Source: an uncultured Bacilli bacterium
GTDB lineage: Bacteria; Bacillota_I; Bacilli_A; RF39; UBA660
Direction of reading: 5' to 3'
Length of the DNA stretch: 64,000 nucleotides
NCBI GenBank assembly: GCA_934096815.1
Contig: CAKOMY010000002.1
Location: 186,001-250,000 of the forward strand
The stretch's first letter is position 1. Each line of letters begins with the position of its first letter. The notes under the pieces are model-generated. The model had not been told where the DNA came from and made no database searches. It saw only the letters and a program-made list of their open reading frames with translations. The translations under genes were made by a program, and so were the position numbers. Of this stretch, positions 33,709-43,314 are shown piece by piece.

Positions 33709-36700
33709 ATGGATGATAAATTAATGAGATTCTTTAATAAAATAAATTTTGAAGAAATAAATGATTTTGAAGGAGTAAAAGTTTCTAAAGTTGTTATAAA
33801 TAAACAAAAAGAATCTTGGATAGTATATTTGCAAAGTGATAAAGTTATTAATCCAGAATCAATGATAAAACTAATTAATAAGGCTAAAGACGGAATTGAA
33901 AATGTTAATACGATAGATATTAAAATAAGTTATAGCAATATAAGTGATGAAGATATTATTAAATATTTTAAATATTTTTTAGATCAAAAAGTTATTGATA
34001 ACGTTTCTCTACAAAGTATCATTAATAATGATTTTAAGGTAGAAAATAATGAAATAAGTGTTGAAGTTATTTCAAAGATGGAAGCTAATTTAATAGATTC
34101 TTTTAATGATGAATTTAGTAAGTATCTAAAGAATTTAGGAATATCTGAAGTAGAATTAGTACCTGTTATTAATGATGAAAAAAGAAAAGAAATAAAAGAA
34201 GAAATAGAAAATAGTAAAACAGATATAATTGTTAATAAAGAACCTGAATTTAAAATTATAATGGGTGAAGAAATTAAATCTAAAAAGATTACGGAAATTA
34301 AAGATATTATTGGAGAAGAAAATAATGTTACAGTTGAAGCATATATTTTTGGAATAGAAGAATTTGTATCTAATAAGAGTAATTTTAAAATATTAACTTT
34401 AAAGATTAGTGATAAAACTGATAGTATTTTAGCTAAAATATTTACAAGAGAAGATGATGAATTTAATAAATATAAGGCAGGTCTAAAAGAAGGAAAATGG
34501 TATGCTTTTAGAGGATATATTAAAAATGATACTTTTGCTAAAGATTTAGTGTTTAATGTAAGAGATATAGAGGAAATTCCTAGTAAAGAGGATGAGTTTG
34601 TTGATGATGCTGAAGTTAAGAGAGTTGAATTACATGCTCATACAATGATGAGTCAGATGGATGGAGTTACTAAGTTTGATTTAGATAAACATACATCAGA
34701 ACTTGTTAGTAATGCGATAAAATTTGGTTATAAAGGAGTTGCGATAACTGATCATGGTGGTTGTCAAGCATTTCCAATTTGTTATGAAATAATTAAAAAT
34801 TATAATAAAGGTAAACCTAAAGAAGAACATTTTAAAGGTATTTATGGTACTGAACTTACATTAGTTGATGATTCAGCTGATATCACTTTTAGAGCAAAAG
34901 ATGATGATTTAAGAAGTACTACTTATGTTGTATTTGATACAGAAACTACTGGTTTTAACGCTGGTGGTAAAGATCAAATGATTGAAATTGGTGCAGTAAA
35001 GATAGCTAGTGGTGAGATAATTGATAGGTTTGATGAGTTTATTAATCCAGGAAGACCACTACCACAAAAGATAGTTGATTTAACATGCATTACTGATGAT
35101 GATTTAGCTGGTGCTGATAATGAAGCAAATGTTACTAAAAGATTTTTAGAGTGGGCAGAAGGACTACCGATGGTTGCGCATAACGCGAAATTCGATATGT
35201 CTTTTGTTGATATGGCTTGTAAAAAATATGGATTACCTGAATTTAATAATACCGTTATTGATACATTAGAACTATCAAGAGCGTTAGATCCTGATTTAAC
35301 AAGACACAGTTTGTCAGCGTTAGTTAAAAGATATGAAGTTCCTTGGAACGAGGATGCTCATCATAGAGCAGATTATGATGCTGAAGGAACAGCTTATGTA
35401 TTTTGGAAAATGTTAGATCGTGTTCCAAAAGATACCTATAAAACAATAAAAGATTTAGATAATTTAGTTTCTAAAGAAAATTTATATAAGTTTGGTGCAA
35501 CTCATCATTTTAATGCTTTAGTTTTAAATCAAAAGGGATTAAAGAATTTATTTAAAATTGTTTCTTTAGCTAATACAACTTATTACTTTAAATGTCCTAG
35601 AATTCCAAGAAGTGTATTACAAGAGTTAAGAGAAGGATTACTTATTGGTAGTGGATGCTTTGATTCAGAAATATTTAAAGAAGCTAGAAGAAAAGATAAA
35701 GAAGAATTAACTAATTTAATTAATTTCTATGATTATGTTGAGGTACAACCTCCAGATGTTTATTCTCATTTAGTTGATACTGGAGATTTTTCATCAAATG
35801 CAGAATTAATTGGAAATATTATGAAAGTTGTTGATGCAGTAAGAGATGCTGGTAAAATAATGGTTGCTACTGGAGATGTCCATCATTTTTATAAAGATGA
35901 TCGAATTTATAGACAAATAATTATAAATACTAAGGCTAATTTTGGTAAACATCATTTAGCTAAATCTAGCATTAAAGAAATACCTTCACAACATTATAGA
36001 ACAACAAATGAAATGCTTGATAATTTTAACTTTTTAGATAAAGATGTTGCATATGAAATAGTTGTTACTAATACAAATAAGATATGTGATATGATTGATG
36101 AAATAGAAGTTATTCCAGATACGGGTGGAACACCATTTTCACCTAGAGTAAAAGCTGATGATGGTAAAACTTATTTAGATTGTCCTAGAGTTGTAACTGA
36201 CTTAGTTTATGGTAGAGCAACTGATTGGTATGGTGATCCACTTCCATTATTAATCGAAGAACGAATTGCTAAAGAACTTTATGGAGAAACTGTTTATAAA
36301 GTCTGTCGTGAAAATTTATTAAAAACTCATAGTGAAGATGAACCTAACTTAAAAGAATTAATATTTAAGGATGTTCATGAAGTTATATTAAAAGGTGTAG
36401 ATGCTGTTAAAGAGTTAGTCAGAAATAATATTAAAGAGCACTTAGAAGAAGAAGCAAGTGATGAAGAAATAGAACAAAAATTAAAGAAATCACTTGGTGG
36501 AGTAATAGGTGCAGGCTTCGATCCAATTTACTTAATTGCGCAAAGATTAGTTAAACACTCTAATGATGAAGGCTTCTTAGTTGGTTCAAGAGGATCAGTA
36601 GGTTCATCATTTGTTGCAACAATGATGGGAATTACTGAAGTTAATTCTTTAGCAGCACATTACCGCTGCCTAAAATGTAAGACAAGTATTTTTAATGATG

Positions 36701-38292
36701 ATGATGGTAAACCACTTGGTGCAACTTATTCATGTGGTATTGATTTACCAGAAAAGAAATGCCCTAATTGCGGAGAAGATATGTACAGAGATGGTCATGA
36801 TATTCCATTTGAAACTTTTTTAGGATTTAATGCTGATAAAGTTCCAGATATCGACTTAAACTTTTCTGATTTAAATCAAGCATCTGCTCATGAATATACT
36901 AAGGTACTATTTGGTGTTGATAATGTATATCGTGCTGGTACTATTGGTACAGTTGCAGAAAAAACCGCATTTGGTTTTGTTAAAGGATATATGGAAGATA
37001 AAGGAATTATGATGCGTAATCCTGAAATAGAACGTTTAGCCAAAGGTGTTACTGGGGTAAAGAGAACTACTGGACAACATCCAGGTGGAATTGTAGTTGT
37101 TCCTGATTATAAAGAAGTTTATGATTTTACTCCATTTCAATATCCAGCAGAAGATGTTAATAATGCATGGCGTACAACTCACTTTGGATACCACTCAATT
37201 GAAGAATGTTTGCTTAAATTGGATATTTTAGGTCATACCGATCCAACTCAGCTTAGAATTATTCAAGAACAAACAGGACTTGATGTAAGTAAAATACCTT
37301 TATCAGATCCTGAGACTATGAGTATTTTCTCATCAACTAAAGCGTTAGGGGTAACTAATGAACAAATATTAGCGTTAACTGGTACTTTAGGTATTCCAGA
37401 ATTTGGTACTAACTTTACAATTGGCATGGTTGATGAAATTAAACCTAAAACATTTGCTGAACTTGTTAAAATTGCCGGACTTTCTCATGGAACTGATGTA
37501 TGGCTTGGTAATGCGAGAGACTTAATTATTAATAATGTTGTTCCTTTTAGTGAAGTTATTGGTTGTCGTGACGATATTATGATTTATTTAATGTATCATG
37601 GTGTTGAACCTATTAAAGCATTTAAAATTATGGAATTTGTACGTAAAGGTAAAGCAAGTAAACCAAAGGAAAAAGAAAATTGGGAAAACTTTAAAAAGAT
37701 AATGCAAGATGCTAATATTCCTGAGTGGTTTATTGATTCATGTAATAAGATTAAGTATATGTTCCCTAAGGCTCATGCTGCAGCTTATGTTGTAAGTGCT
37801 TTTAGAATTGCTTGGATTAAAGTTCATAAACCAGTATATTTTTATTCATCTTGGTTATCATGTAAAGCGACTGATTTTGATGTCGAAACTATGATGAAAG
37901 GTTATGATGCTATAAAAGCAAGGGTTGAGGAAATTCAAAATAAAGGATTTAATGCAACTAGTAAAGAATTAGGACTACTTGAATGCTTAAAAGTATGTTT
38001 AGAAGCATCAGCAAGAGGAATAAAATTTGCTAAAATTGATTTATATAAAAGTGATTGGAGAGTATGGCAAGTTGCAGATGAGCATACTATCATTCCTTCT
38101 TTCTTATCAGTTGATGGACTGGGTGAGACAGTTGCTAAGAATATAGTTAATGAAAGAGGAAAAGGTAAGTTTGTAAGTATTGAAGACTTTCAATCAAGAG
38201 CAAAAGTTTCTGGAACTATAATAGAAAAATTAAAAACAATTGATGTTTTAGAAAATATGCCACAGTCTTCACAGTTAAGTTTATTTGATTAA
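33709..38292 (+). CDS. polC: DNA polymerase III alpha subunit, PolC type
   Basis: The main replicative polymerase of low-GC Gram-positives. Order: N-terminal domain, OB fold (about residues 200-290), PHP domain starting HAHTMMSQMDG (about 311), inserted DnaQ-like 3'-5' exonuclease with DTETTG (about 410) and HNAKFDMSF, then the polymerase core with PDIDLNFSD as the catalytic acids. A zinc-binding CLKCKT / CPNCGE stretch lies in the palm. The C terminus QLSLF is the sliding-clamp binding motif. 1527 residues, a little longer than in Bacillus. AGGGTGAT site. Confidence 0.97.
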   Translation: MDDKLMRFFNKINFEEINDFEGVKVSKVVINKQKESWIVYLQSDKVINPESMIKLINKAKDGIENVNTIDIKISYSNISDEDIIKYFKYFLDQKVIDNVSLQSIINNDFKVENNEISVEVISKMEANLIDSFNDEFSKYLKNLGISEVELVPVINDEKRKEIKEEIENSKTDIIVNKEPEFKIIMGEEIKSKKITEIKDIIGEENNVTVEAYIFGIEEFVSNKSNFKILTLKISDKTDSILAKIFTREDDEFNKYKAGLKEGKWYAFRGYIKNDTFAKDLVFNVRDIEEIPSKEDEFVDDAEVKRVELHAHTMMSQMDGVTKFDLDKHTSELVSNAIKFGYKGVAITDHGGCQAFPICYEIIKNYNKGKPKEEHFKGIYGTELTLVDDSADITFRAKDDDLRSTTYVVFDTETTGFNAGGKDQMIEIGAVKIASGEIIDRFDEFINPGRPLPQKIVDLTCITDDDLAGADNEANVTKRFLEWAEGLPMVAHNAKFDMSFVDMACKKYGLPEFNNTVIDTLELSRALDPDLTRHSLSALVKRYEVPWNEDAHHRADYDAEGTAYVFWKMLDRVPKDTYKTIKDLDNLVSKENLYKFGATHHFNALVLNQKGLKNLFKIVSLANTTYYFKCPRIPRSVLQELREGLLIGSGCFDSEIFKEARRKDKEELTNLINFYDYVEVQPPDVYSHLVDTGDFSSNAELIGNIMKVVDAVRDAGKIMVATGDVHHFYKDDRIYRQIIINTKANFGKHHLAKSSIKEIPSQHYRTTNEMLDNFNFLDKDVAYEIVVTNTNKICDMIDEIEVIPDTGGTPFSPRVKADDGKTYLDCPRVVTDLVYGRATDWYGDPLPLLIEERIAKELYGETVYKVCRENLLKTHSEDEPNLKELIFKDVHEVILKGVDAVKELVRNNIKEHLEEEASDEEIEQKLKKSLGGVIGAGFDPIYLIAQRLVKHSNDEGFLVGSRGSVGSSFVATMMGITEVNSLAAHYRCLKCKTSIFNDDDGKPLGATYSCGIDLPEKKCPNCGEDMYRDGHDIPFETFLGFNADKVPDIDLNFSDLNQASAHEYTKVLFGVDNVYRAGTIGTVAEKTAFGFVKGYMEDKGIMMRNPEIERLAKGVTGVKRTTGQHPGGIVVVPDYKEVYDFTPFQYPAEDVNNAWRTTHFGYHSIEECLLKLDILGHTDPTQLRIIQEQTGLDVSKIPLSDPETMSIFSSTKALGVTNEQILALTGTLGIPEFGTNFTIGMVDEIKPKTFAELVKIAGLSHGTDVWLGNARDLIINNVVPFSEVIGCRDDIMIYLMYHGVEPIKAFKIMEFVRKGKASKPKEKENWENFKKIMQDANIPEWFIDSCNKIKYMFPKAHAAAYVVSAFRIAWIKVHKPVYFYSSWLSCKATDFDVETMMKGYDAIKARVEEIQNKGFNATSKELGLLECLKVCLEASARGIKFAKIDLYKSDWRVWQVADEHTIIPSFLSVDGLGETVAKNIVNERGKGKFVSIEDFQSRAKVSGTIIEKLKTIDVLENMPQSSQLSLFD

Positions 38293-38374
38293 AAATATAA
38301 AATATAGTGAAGTGAAGTGGTTCAATGTCAAGTAGTGTTGGTGAATCCAAAAACTAATGATAAATGAACATTTT

Positions 38375-38405
38375 AAGGGGACTAGAAATAGTCTTCTTTT
38401 ATTTT
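38375..38405 (+). terminator. terminator of polC
   Basis: GACTA-GAAA-TAGTC, extended by G-T pairs, followed by TTCTTTTATTTT. The interval from polC to 38454 holds nothing else. Confidence 0.7.
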
Positions 38406-38454
38406 ATTTTAATATCCTTTAAATAATGTGCAATTTATTTTACACTATCTATGG

Positions 38455-38508
38455 CCCGTCAAGTGTAGTTAAAAAAATTTTAAAACAAACCTATGTTTGC
38501 TTGACGGG
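38455..38508. promoter_or_regulatory. nested inverted repeat over the -35 of the variable surface-protein gene
   Basis: CCCGTCAAG at 38455-38463 pairs with CTTGACGGG at 38500-38508; directly inside the right arm lies CAAAC-CTAT-GTTTG. The right arm includes the -35 TTGACG. An operator or a cruciform controlling the gene at 38559 is plausible. Confidence 0.5.
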
Positions 38509-38528
38509 GGGGTAAATGGCGATATAAT
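38501..38528 (+). promoter_or_regulatory. promoter with the TGTTTGCTTGAC block
   Basis: TTGACG at 38501-38506 and TATAAT at 38523-38528, 16 bases apart, preceded by TGTTTGC. The same block occurs upstream of three other surface-protein genes. Confidence 0.75.
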
Positions 38529-38558
38529 TTGACTATGATATAGGAAGGATAAAGAAGA

Positions 38559-40136
38559 ATGAAGGAACAAAAAGTAAGACTAATTGTGGTTTTATCAACA
38601 ATAGCAATGATGATAGTGTTATTTATTGGAATAACTTATTCTTATTTTACTGCTTTAAATAATAAAGGAAGTACATCATTAATATCAGCAACAAGTGGTA
38701 AAATGGTAATAAATTATGCCGATGGATCTAGTAAATTATTATCAAGTGAAAATATACAGCCAAGTAATAAGATTTTAATAGATAAAACGTTTACATTAAC
38801 CGGAACAAATACAACTAGTGGACTAACGATGCCATATAAGATAGGACTAAATTATGTATCTGAGTTTAGTGATGGACAAATACATTATTATATTAAACGA
38901 ACAAGCACAAATGGAAATGTAACAAGCACGTTAGTAGGAACAGCAAATCAAACAATACCAGGAAATACCACTGAAACAGGATATACTACAGGAACACTTA
39001 AAAAAGGTAATAGATACTTAGAACTCGCAACAGGAGAGTTTAAAGCAAACACATCAAATCAAACAATCACATTTAATTTAAAAATCCAATTTCCTGATAC
39101 CGGAGTAAGTCAAGATAGTGAAAAAGGAAAAACACTAACTGGTGAAATAGTTGTCAATTACGAAGAAACAGCAACTGATACCTTAATGGCTCTTTATGAT
39201 AAAGAAACAAAGACAAATGGAGTATCAACAAGTGGATTATTTATTGATGATACAAGTGATGTAAACTTAAGATATACAGGTGCTAATCCAAATAATTATG
39301 TTGAATTTGCTAACACAGGAGAACTATGGAGAATAGTTGGAATCTTTAACATAACAGATTCAGAAGGCAATATTGAAAGAAAGATTAAATTAGTTAGAAA
39401 TGACTCTTTAGGATCATATTCATGGGATGCAAAATTAAATCCTCAAACTAATGATTATCGTGGAATTAATGATTGGACAGAGGCTGACCTAATGAAAGAA
39501 TTAAATGGCGATTATTTAGATACAACATTAACTGCAAACAAGACTAATTGGTATAATTTATATCAGGAATCAGGAAAACCTGTTTTTCAACAAAATGGAG
39601 AATTTGACTATACTAAAGTTATAAAAATTAATTATCAAAATATGATAAGTGAATGTGTATGGAACATAGGAGGAAATAATTATAGTAACCCAAGTTCTGC
39701 ACCATATGGATTACCTTTATTAGAACAATATAATAAAGAAAGAGGAACGCTTGTCTATCAAAATAGTCGTCCTACCAAATGGACAGGTAAGGTAGGACTA
39801 ATATATCCTAGTGATTATGGATATGCATCGACAAATAGTGAATGTAGAGAAAATTTAAGAGCTGGCGTAGTATATGATTCAACCAAGAATCAGTATGATT
39901 ATACTAATACAAAATGTAAATTAGATAATTGGTTACAAAAGTCTGGTTGGTATTGGACACTATCTCCATATTACGGTGTTTCGGATGACGTGTTTGTTGT
40001 GCGTGATAATGGAGCAGCCAACCTCAATGATACTGGTGATTCCAACGATGTTTTCCCCTCAATTTATCTAAAATCTAATATCAAAATAGCAAGTGGAACA
40101 GGTGAAAAAACAAAACCTTATATTTTAAATCCATAA
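38559..40136 (+). CDS. secreted/anchored surface protein with a candidate variable C-terminal domain
   Basis: 525 residues. A basic start and hydrophobic segment (about residues 7-27) ending GITYSYFTA resemble TasA/SipW-dependent proteins. A beta-rich domain follows to about 200, then a C-terminal domain with LWRIVGIF, WTLSP and PSIYLKSNIKI, the layout of C-type-lectin-like domains used as targets by diversity-generating retroelements. Codons 470-501 differ in composition from the rest and nearly all fit single or double changes of AAC/AAT. No reverse transcriptase lies in the window. GGAAGG site. Confidence 0.65.
   Translation: MKEQKVRLIVVLSTIAMMIVLFIGITYSYFTALNNKGSTSLISATSGKMVINYADGSSKLLSSENIQPSNKILIDKTFTLTGTNTTSGLTMPYKIGLNYVSEFSDGQIHYYIKRTSTNGNVTSTLVGTANQTIPGNTTETGYTTGTLKKGNRYLELATGEFKANTSNQTITFNLKIQFPDTGVSQDSEKGKTLTGEIVVNYEETATDTLMALYDKETKTNGVSTSGLFIDDTSDVNLRYTGANPNNYVEFANTGELWRIVGIFNITDSEGNIERKIKLVRNDSLGSYSWDAKLNPQTNDYRGINDWTEADLMKELNGDYLDTTLTANKTNWYNLYQESGKPVFQQNGEFDYTKVIKINYQNMISECVWNIGGNNYSNPSSAPYGLPLLEQYNKERGTLVYQNSRPTKWTGKVGLIYPSDYGYASTNSECRENLRAGVVYDSTKNQYDYTNTKCKLDNWLQKSGWYWTLSPYYGVSDDVFVVRDNGAANLNDTGDSNDVFPSIYLKSNIKIASGTGEKTKPYILNP
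39967..40063 (+). other. candidate DGR variable region
   Basis: Between the conserved WTLSP and PSIYLKSN codons lies a GC-richer stretch whose codons (GGT, GTT, GAT, GAC, CGT, GCC, CTC, ACT, TCC, TTC) are what adenine-specific mutagenesis of AAY codons would give. CCC, TTC, CTC and GTG are rare elsewhere in this DNA. The matching template repeat and reverse transcriptase are not in the window. Confidence 0.5.
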
Positions 40137-40165
40137 AATTCAATAAAATTTTATTAGTTGTTTAC

Positions 40166-40194
40166 TTGACGCATTAATGTGTTCAAGGTATAAT
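40166..40194 (+). promoter_or_regulatory. promoter with the TGTTTACTTGAC block
   Basis: TTGACG at 40166-40171, 17 bases, TATAAT at 40189-40194; upstream TGTTTAC matches the shared surface-gene block. Confidence 0.85.
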
Positions 40195-40262
40195 TTTTAT
40201 ATGGTAGGTTATTTAATTAATTTATTATGAGGATAGCAAATTTTATGAGAGGGAATTGATAT

Positions 40263-40856
40263 ATGAAAAAGAATTTTTTTAAAAATCAGACAATAGTAAT
40301 AGTATTTTCTATAATTTTAGGTATTTTTTCTATAGTTTTAGGAATTGGTTATGCGTTTTATGTTTTTGATATAACAATCAATGATTCTAATCCAATTATT
40401 AATGTTAAGACATCAACAGTTGATTTAAAGTTAACTGAGGTTAGTGGAACTCTTGGTTTATGTAAAAACTATCCAATTAGTAATACTGAAGGATTAGCAT
40501 GTACTCCTTATATATTTTCTGTTCAAAATAGTAATAAAGTAGATTTAAATGAATATATAAATTTAGAGGTTTATACAACAAGTACTTTACCGGCATCTGA
40601 TGTTCATATAGCGTTTGCAGAATGTAGTGATTCAGCATGTTCAACAACAACTTATACTAATAAATTATTATCAAGTTTTACAGTAAATACTGATACAACA
40701 GAACAGGGTGTAACAGGATATATTTTAAATACAACTAAACTTATATCAAAAAATACAACAAAATACTTTAAAATTATAATTTGGCAAGATTTATCATCAA
40801 CTTATGAAAGTGGAACATTTAATGCTAAATTAGGTGTGATTTCATATAATGTATAA
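40263..40856 (+). CDS. TasA-like secreted surface protein
   Basis: 197 residues. Hydrophobic segment at about residues 10-33 ending LGIGYAFYVF, then a beta-rich domain with Thr/Ser and two possible disulphides (LCKNYP...LACTP and ECSDSACS). The layout (a YAFY-type end of the signal, followed by a V-K-T-S-T-V-D strand) resembles TasA/camelysin-type fibre proteins, but I would not claim orthology. It has its own promoter and terminator and lies between the variable surface protein and yqfC. Confidence 0.6.
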   Translation: MKKNFFKNQTIVIVFSIILGIFSIVLGIGYAFYVFDITINDSNPIINVKTSTVDLKLTEVSGTLGLCKNYPISNTEGLACTPYIFSVQNSNKVDLNEYINLEVYTTSTLPASDVHIAFAECSDSACSTTTYTNKLLSSFTVNTDTTEQGVTGYILNTTKLISKNTTKYFKIIIWQDLSSTYESGTFNAKLGVISYNV

Positions 40857-40860
40857 TATA

Positions 40861-40890
40861 AACTACTGAAAATCAGTAGTTTTCTTTTGC
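40861..40890 (+). terminator. terminator of the TasA-like gene
   Basis: AACTACTG / CAGTAGTT stem with a five-base loop and TTTCTTTT tail. Confidence 0.85.
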
Positions 40891-40919
40891 TTAAGACATA
40901 TAATTTTATAGGTGAAGCT

Positions 40920-41153
40920 ATGCTAGAGATAATTAATAATGCATTAAGAAATAATAATTATTATATATGTTTATATAAAAATAATATTTATTTATATAAT
41001 TATAAAGATATATTATCTTTTAATAATAATTTAATAATGATTAAATTTGATAATTTTAATTTAAAGATTAAAGGTAGTAATATGTTAATAAAACATATGC
41101 AGGAAAAAGAATTAATTATTTCTGGTAATATTATAGGGGTATTCTATGAATAA
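40920..41153 (+). CDS. yqfC: YqfC-like sporulation protein
   Basis: A small beta-rich protein made in the mother cell in spore formers. The recognisable part is the C-terminal half, KIKGSNMLIKHMQEKELIIS, ending GNIIGVFYE. 77 residues from the ATG at 40920, which has AGGTGA upstream; a TTG opening 11 codons earlier overlaps the preceding terminator. Overlaps yqfD by eight bases, as in the conserved pair. Confidence 0.75.
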   Translation: MLEIINNALRNNNYYICLYKNNIYLYNYKDILSFNNNLIMIKFDNFNLKIKGSNMLIKHMQEKELIISGNIIGVFYE

Positions 41154-42288
41154 ACAAATTAAAATTAAAATAGAAGTAACCGGTAGTATTAATAGATTTA
41201 TAAATAAGTGTATTAGTAAAAAGATTTATTTATCTAGTATAAGTTATATAGATGATAATAAGATCACATGTATAATAAATTTAGAAGATTATAAAAACAT
41301 TAAAAGATTAAATTATTATTCTAAGATTAAGATAATCAGTTATGTTGGAATTAATAAAGTTAAAGAAATAATTAAAAATAATATTTTTTATATAATAATA
41401 TTTATTCTTACTTTTATATTAATTGACATAATAACTAGTTATATTGTAGATATAGAAGTAATACATTCATCATCTAGTATTCGCAAGTTAATATATAAAG
41501 AATTAGATAACAATAATGTTAAGAAATATTCTTTTGCTTATAATTTTAATGAATTAGATAAAATACAACAAAATATTTTAAATAATAATAAAGATAAATT
41601 AGAATGGATTAGTATTACTAAAGATGGGATGAAATATATAATTAGATGTGAAGAAAGAAAAATTAAAGAAATAAATAAAGAAAGTGGATACCGAAATATA
41701 GTTGCTAAAAAAGATGCTTATATTACTAAGATTATATCTACTAAAGGAGTTAATTTAGTTAGAAGTGGGGAATATGTTAAAAAAGGGGATGTCTTAATTA
41801 GTGGAGAAATTAAATTATATGAAGAAGTTAAAGGAAATACTTTAGCAACAGGATATGTATATGGTAATGTATGGTATAACGTTCAGTTATCAATACCAAA
41901 AGAAGAAAATAAAAAAGAATATACTGGTAAGTCTAGATTTAATATAAATATAAATGATAAAATCTTTTTTAAAAATAAATATAAATATTTTAGTCAAGAA
42001 AATATTAGAGAGATAAAGATATTAGGATTAAAAATTAAGTTTTATAAAGAGAAAGAATATGGATATAAAAAACATATTTTAAGTGATGAAGAGGTAGAAA
42101 ATTTAGTAAATGATAAAATTAAAGAAAAATTTAGTAATATTGGAACAATTAGTAGTCAAAAAGTTTTGAAAAAAGAGATAAATGATAGTACAATAGATTA
42201 TAGAGTATTTGTTATTTGTAATGAGATTATTAATGAATACCAGTACTATGAAAAAGGTGATGTTAGTGATACCCAAAGCAGCAATTGA
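41146..42288 (+). CDS. yqfD: YqfD sporulation membrane protein
   Basis: A mother-cell membrane protein conserved in endospore formers. A soluble N-terminal part (about residues 1-80), one membrane helix at about 80-103, then a large extracytoplasmic domain containing NIVAKKDAYITKI, SGEYVKKGDVLISGEI and WYNVQLSIP, all typical of YqfD. 380 residues, normal. AGGGG before the ATG. In Bacillus phoH and pgpH follow; here a VanZ gene takes that place. Confidence 0.85.
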   Translation: MNKQIKIKIEVTGSINRFINKCISKKIYLSSISYIDDNKITCIINLEDYKNIKRLNYYSKIKIISYVGINKVKEIIKNNIFYIIIFILTFILIDIITSYIVDIEVIHSSSSIRKLIYKELDNNNVKKYSFAYNFNELDKIQQNILNNNKDKLEWISITKDGMKYIIRCEERKIKEINKESGYRNIVAKKDAYITKIISTKGVNLVRSGEYVKKGDVLISGEIKLYEEVKGNTLATGYVYGNVWYNVQLSIPKEENKKEYTGKSRFNININDKIFFKNKYKYFSQENIREIKILGLKIKFYKEKEYGYKKHILSDEEVENLVNDKIKEKFSNIGTISSQKVLKKEINDSTIDYRVFVICNEIINEYQYYEKGDVSDTQSSN

Positions 42289-42877
42289 AATTATAGTTGA
42301 TTTATGGCCTATCTTATTATTATGTATAATTACTACAATATGTTTAAAGATAGCTTATAGCTTGGCAAATCGTACTAAGTTAGAGATATATAAAGAGATA
42401 ATTAATTTAGTGTTTATTGCTTATGTTATAATGTTATTTAGTTTAGTAACAGCGACTGATTTTTCTTCTTATAGTAATAATTTTATTCCTTTTAAAGAAA
42501 TATTTAGATATAGTGTTACATCTAAGTTATTTTATCGTAATGTGATAGGCAATGTAGTTTTATTCATTCCATTTGGTTATTATACTAGTTATTACTGTAA
42601 GACTAAAAATATAACTTATAGTTTTTTAATTACACTTATTGTTAGTTCAACTATTGAGACTATTCAGTTACTTTTAGGTAGAAGCTTTGATGTAGATGAT
42701 ATAATTTTAAATGTGGTTGGTGGAGTAGTTGGGTATATTTTCTATTTAGTAAGTGAGTTTATATTTAAAAAGACTAGTGAAAGAGTAAAAAATAGTTTTT
42801 TATTAAATTTAATATGTGTGTTAATAATTGCGATATTAGTGATAATAATACTTAATTTGTATGGAGTGGTAATATGA
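42260..42877 (+). CDS. VanZ-family membrane protein
   Basis: About 205 residues with five or six membrane helices and the VanZ core: NFIPFKEIFRY, then NVIGNVVLFIPFGYY, STIETIQLLLGRSFDVDDIILNVVGG shown here only in parts, with the conserved E-x-x-Q and D-x-D-D. VanZ relatives are linked to glycopeptide tolerance, but most have no known role. The start is uncertain: ATG 42260 abuts AAGGTG, and GTG 42266 is better spaced. It overlaps the end of yqfD by about 25 bases and ybeY by four. Confidence 0.75.
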   Translation: MLVIPKAAIEIIVDLWPILLLCIITTICLKIAYSLANRTKLEIYKEIINLVFIAYVIMLFSLVTATDFSSYSNNFIPFKEIFRYSVTSKLFYRNVIGNVVLFIPFGYYTSYYCKTKNITYSFLITLIVSSTIETIQLLLGRSFDVDDIILNVVGGVVGYIFYLVSEFIFKKTSERVKNSFLLNLICVLIIAILVIIILNLYGVVI

Positions 42878-43314
42878 ATAGTTATGATATAATTGATGAA
42901 TATGGTTATAAAGAATATGATTATTTAAATGATTTATTTGATTTTGCTTGTAATAAGTTAAAACTTAAGAATGTTTATTTTTCAGTAATTTTTATTAATA
43001 ATGAAGAGATACATAAGATAAATAAAGAGTATAGAGGTATTGATAGACCAACTGATGTTATATCTTTTGCGTTTAATGATAATGGAGCTTTACAAGGCCC
43101 AGTTAATATGCTTGGAGAAATATATGTATCAATAGATAGAATGAAAGAGCAAGCTATAGAATATGGTCATAGTGAAAAGAGAGAATTATCATTTTTATGT
43201 ATTCATGGTCTTTTACACCTACTTGGTTATGATCATACTTTAGGAGAAAAAGAAGAAAAAGAAATGTTTGATTTACAGAAGAAAATATTAAATGAAAAAG
43301 GTATTATCGATTAA
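42874..43314 (+). CDS. ybeY: YbeY endoribonuclease
   Basis: A zinc-dependent RNase for 16S rRNA 3' maturation and ribosome quality control. The metal motif HGLLHLLGYDH lies at about residues 110-120, with RPTDVISF upstream, both diagnostic. 146 residues, normal. Overlaps the VanZ gene and the dgkA remnant, so one coupled operon. Confidence 0.95.
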   Translation: MNSYDIIDEYGYKEYDYLNDLFDFACNKLKLKNVYFSVIFINNEEIHKINKEYRGIDRPTDVISFAFNDNGALQGPVNMLGEIYVSIDRMKEQAIEYGHSEKRELSFLCIHGLLHLLGYDHTLGEKEEKEMFDLQKKILNEKGIID

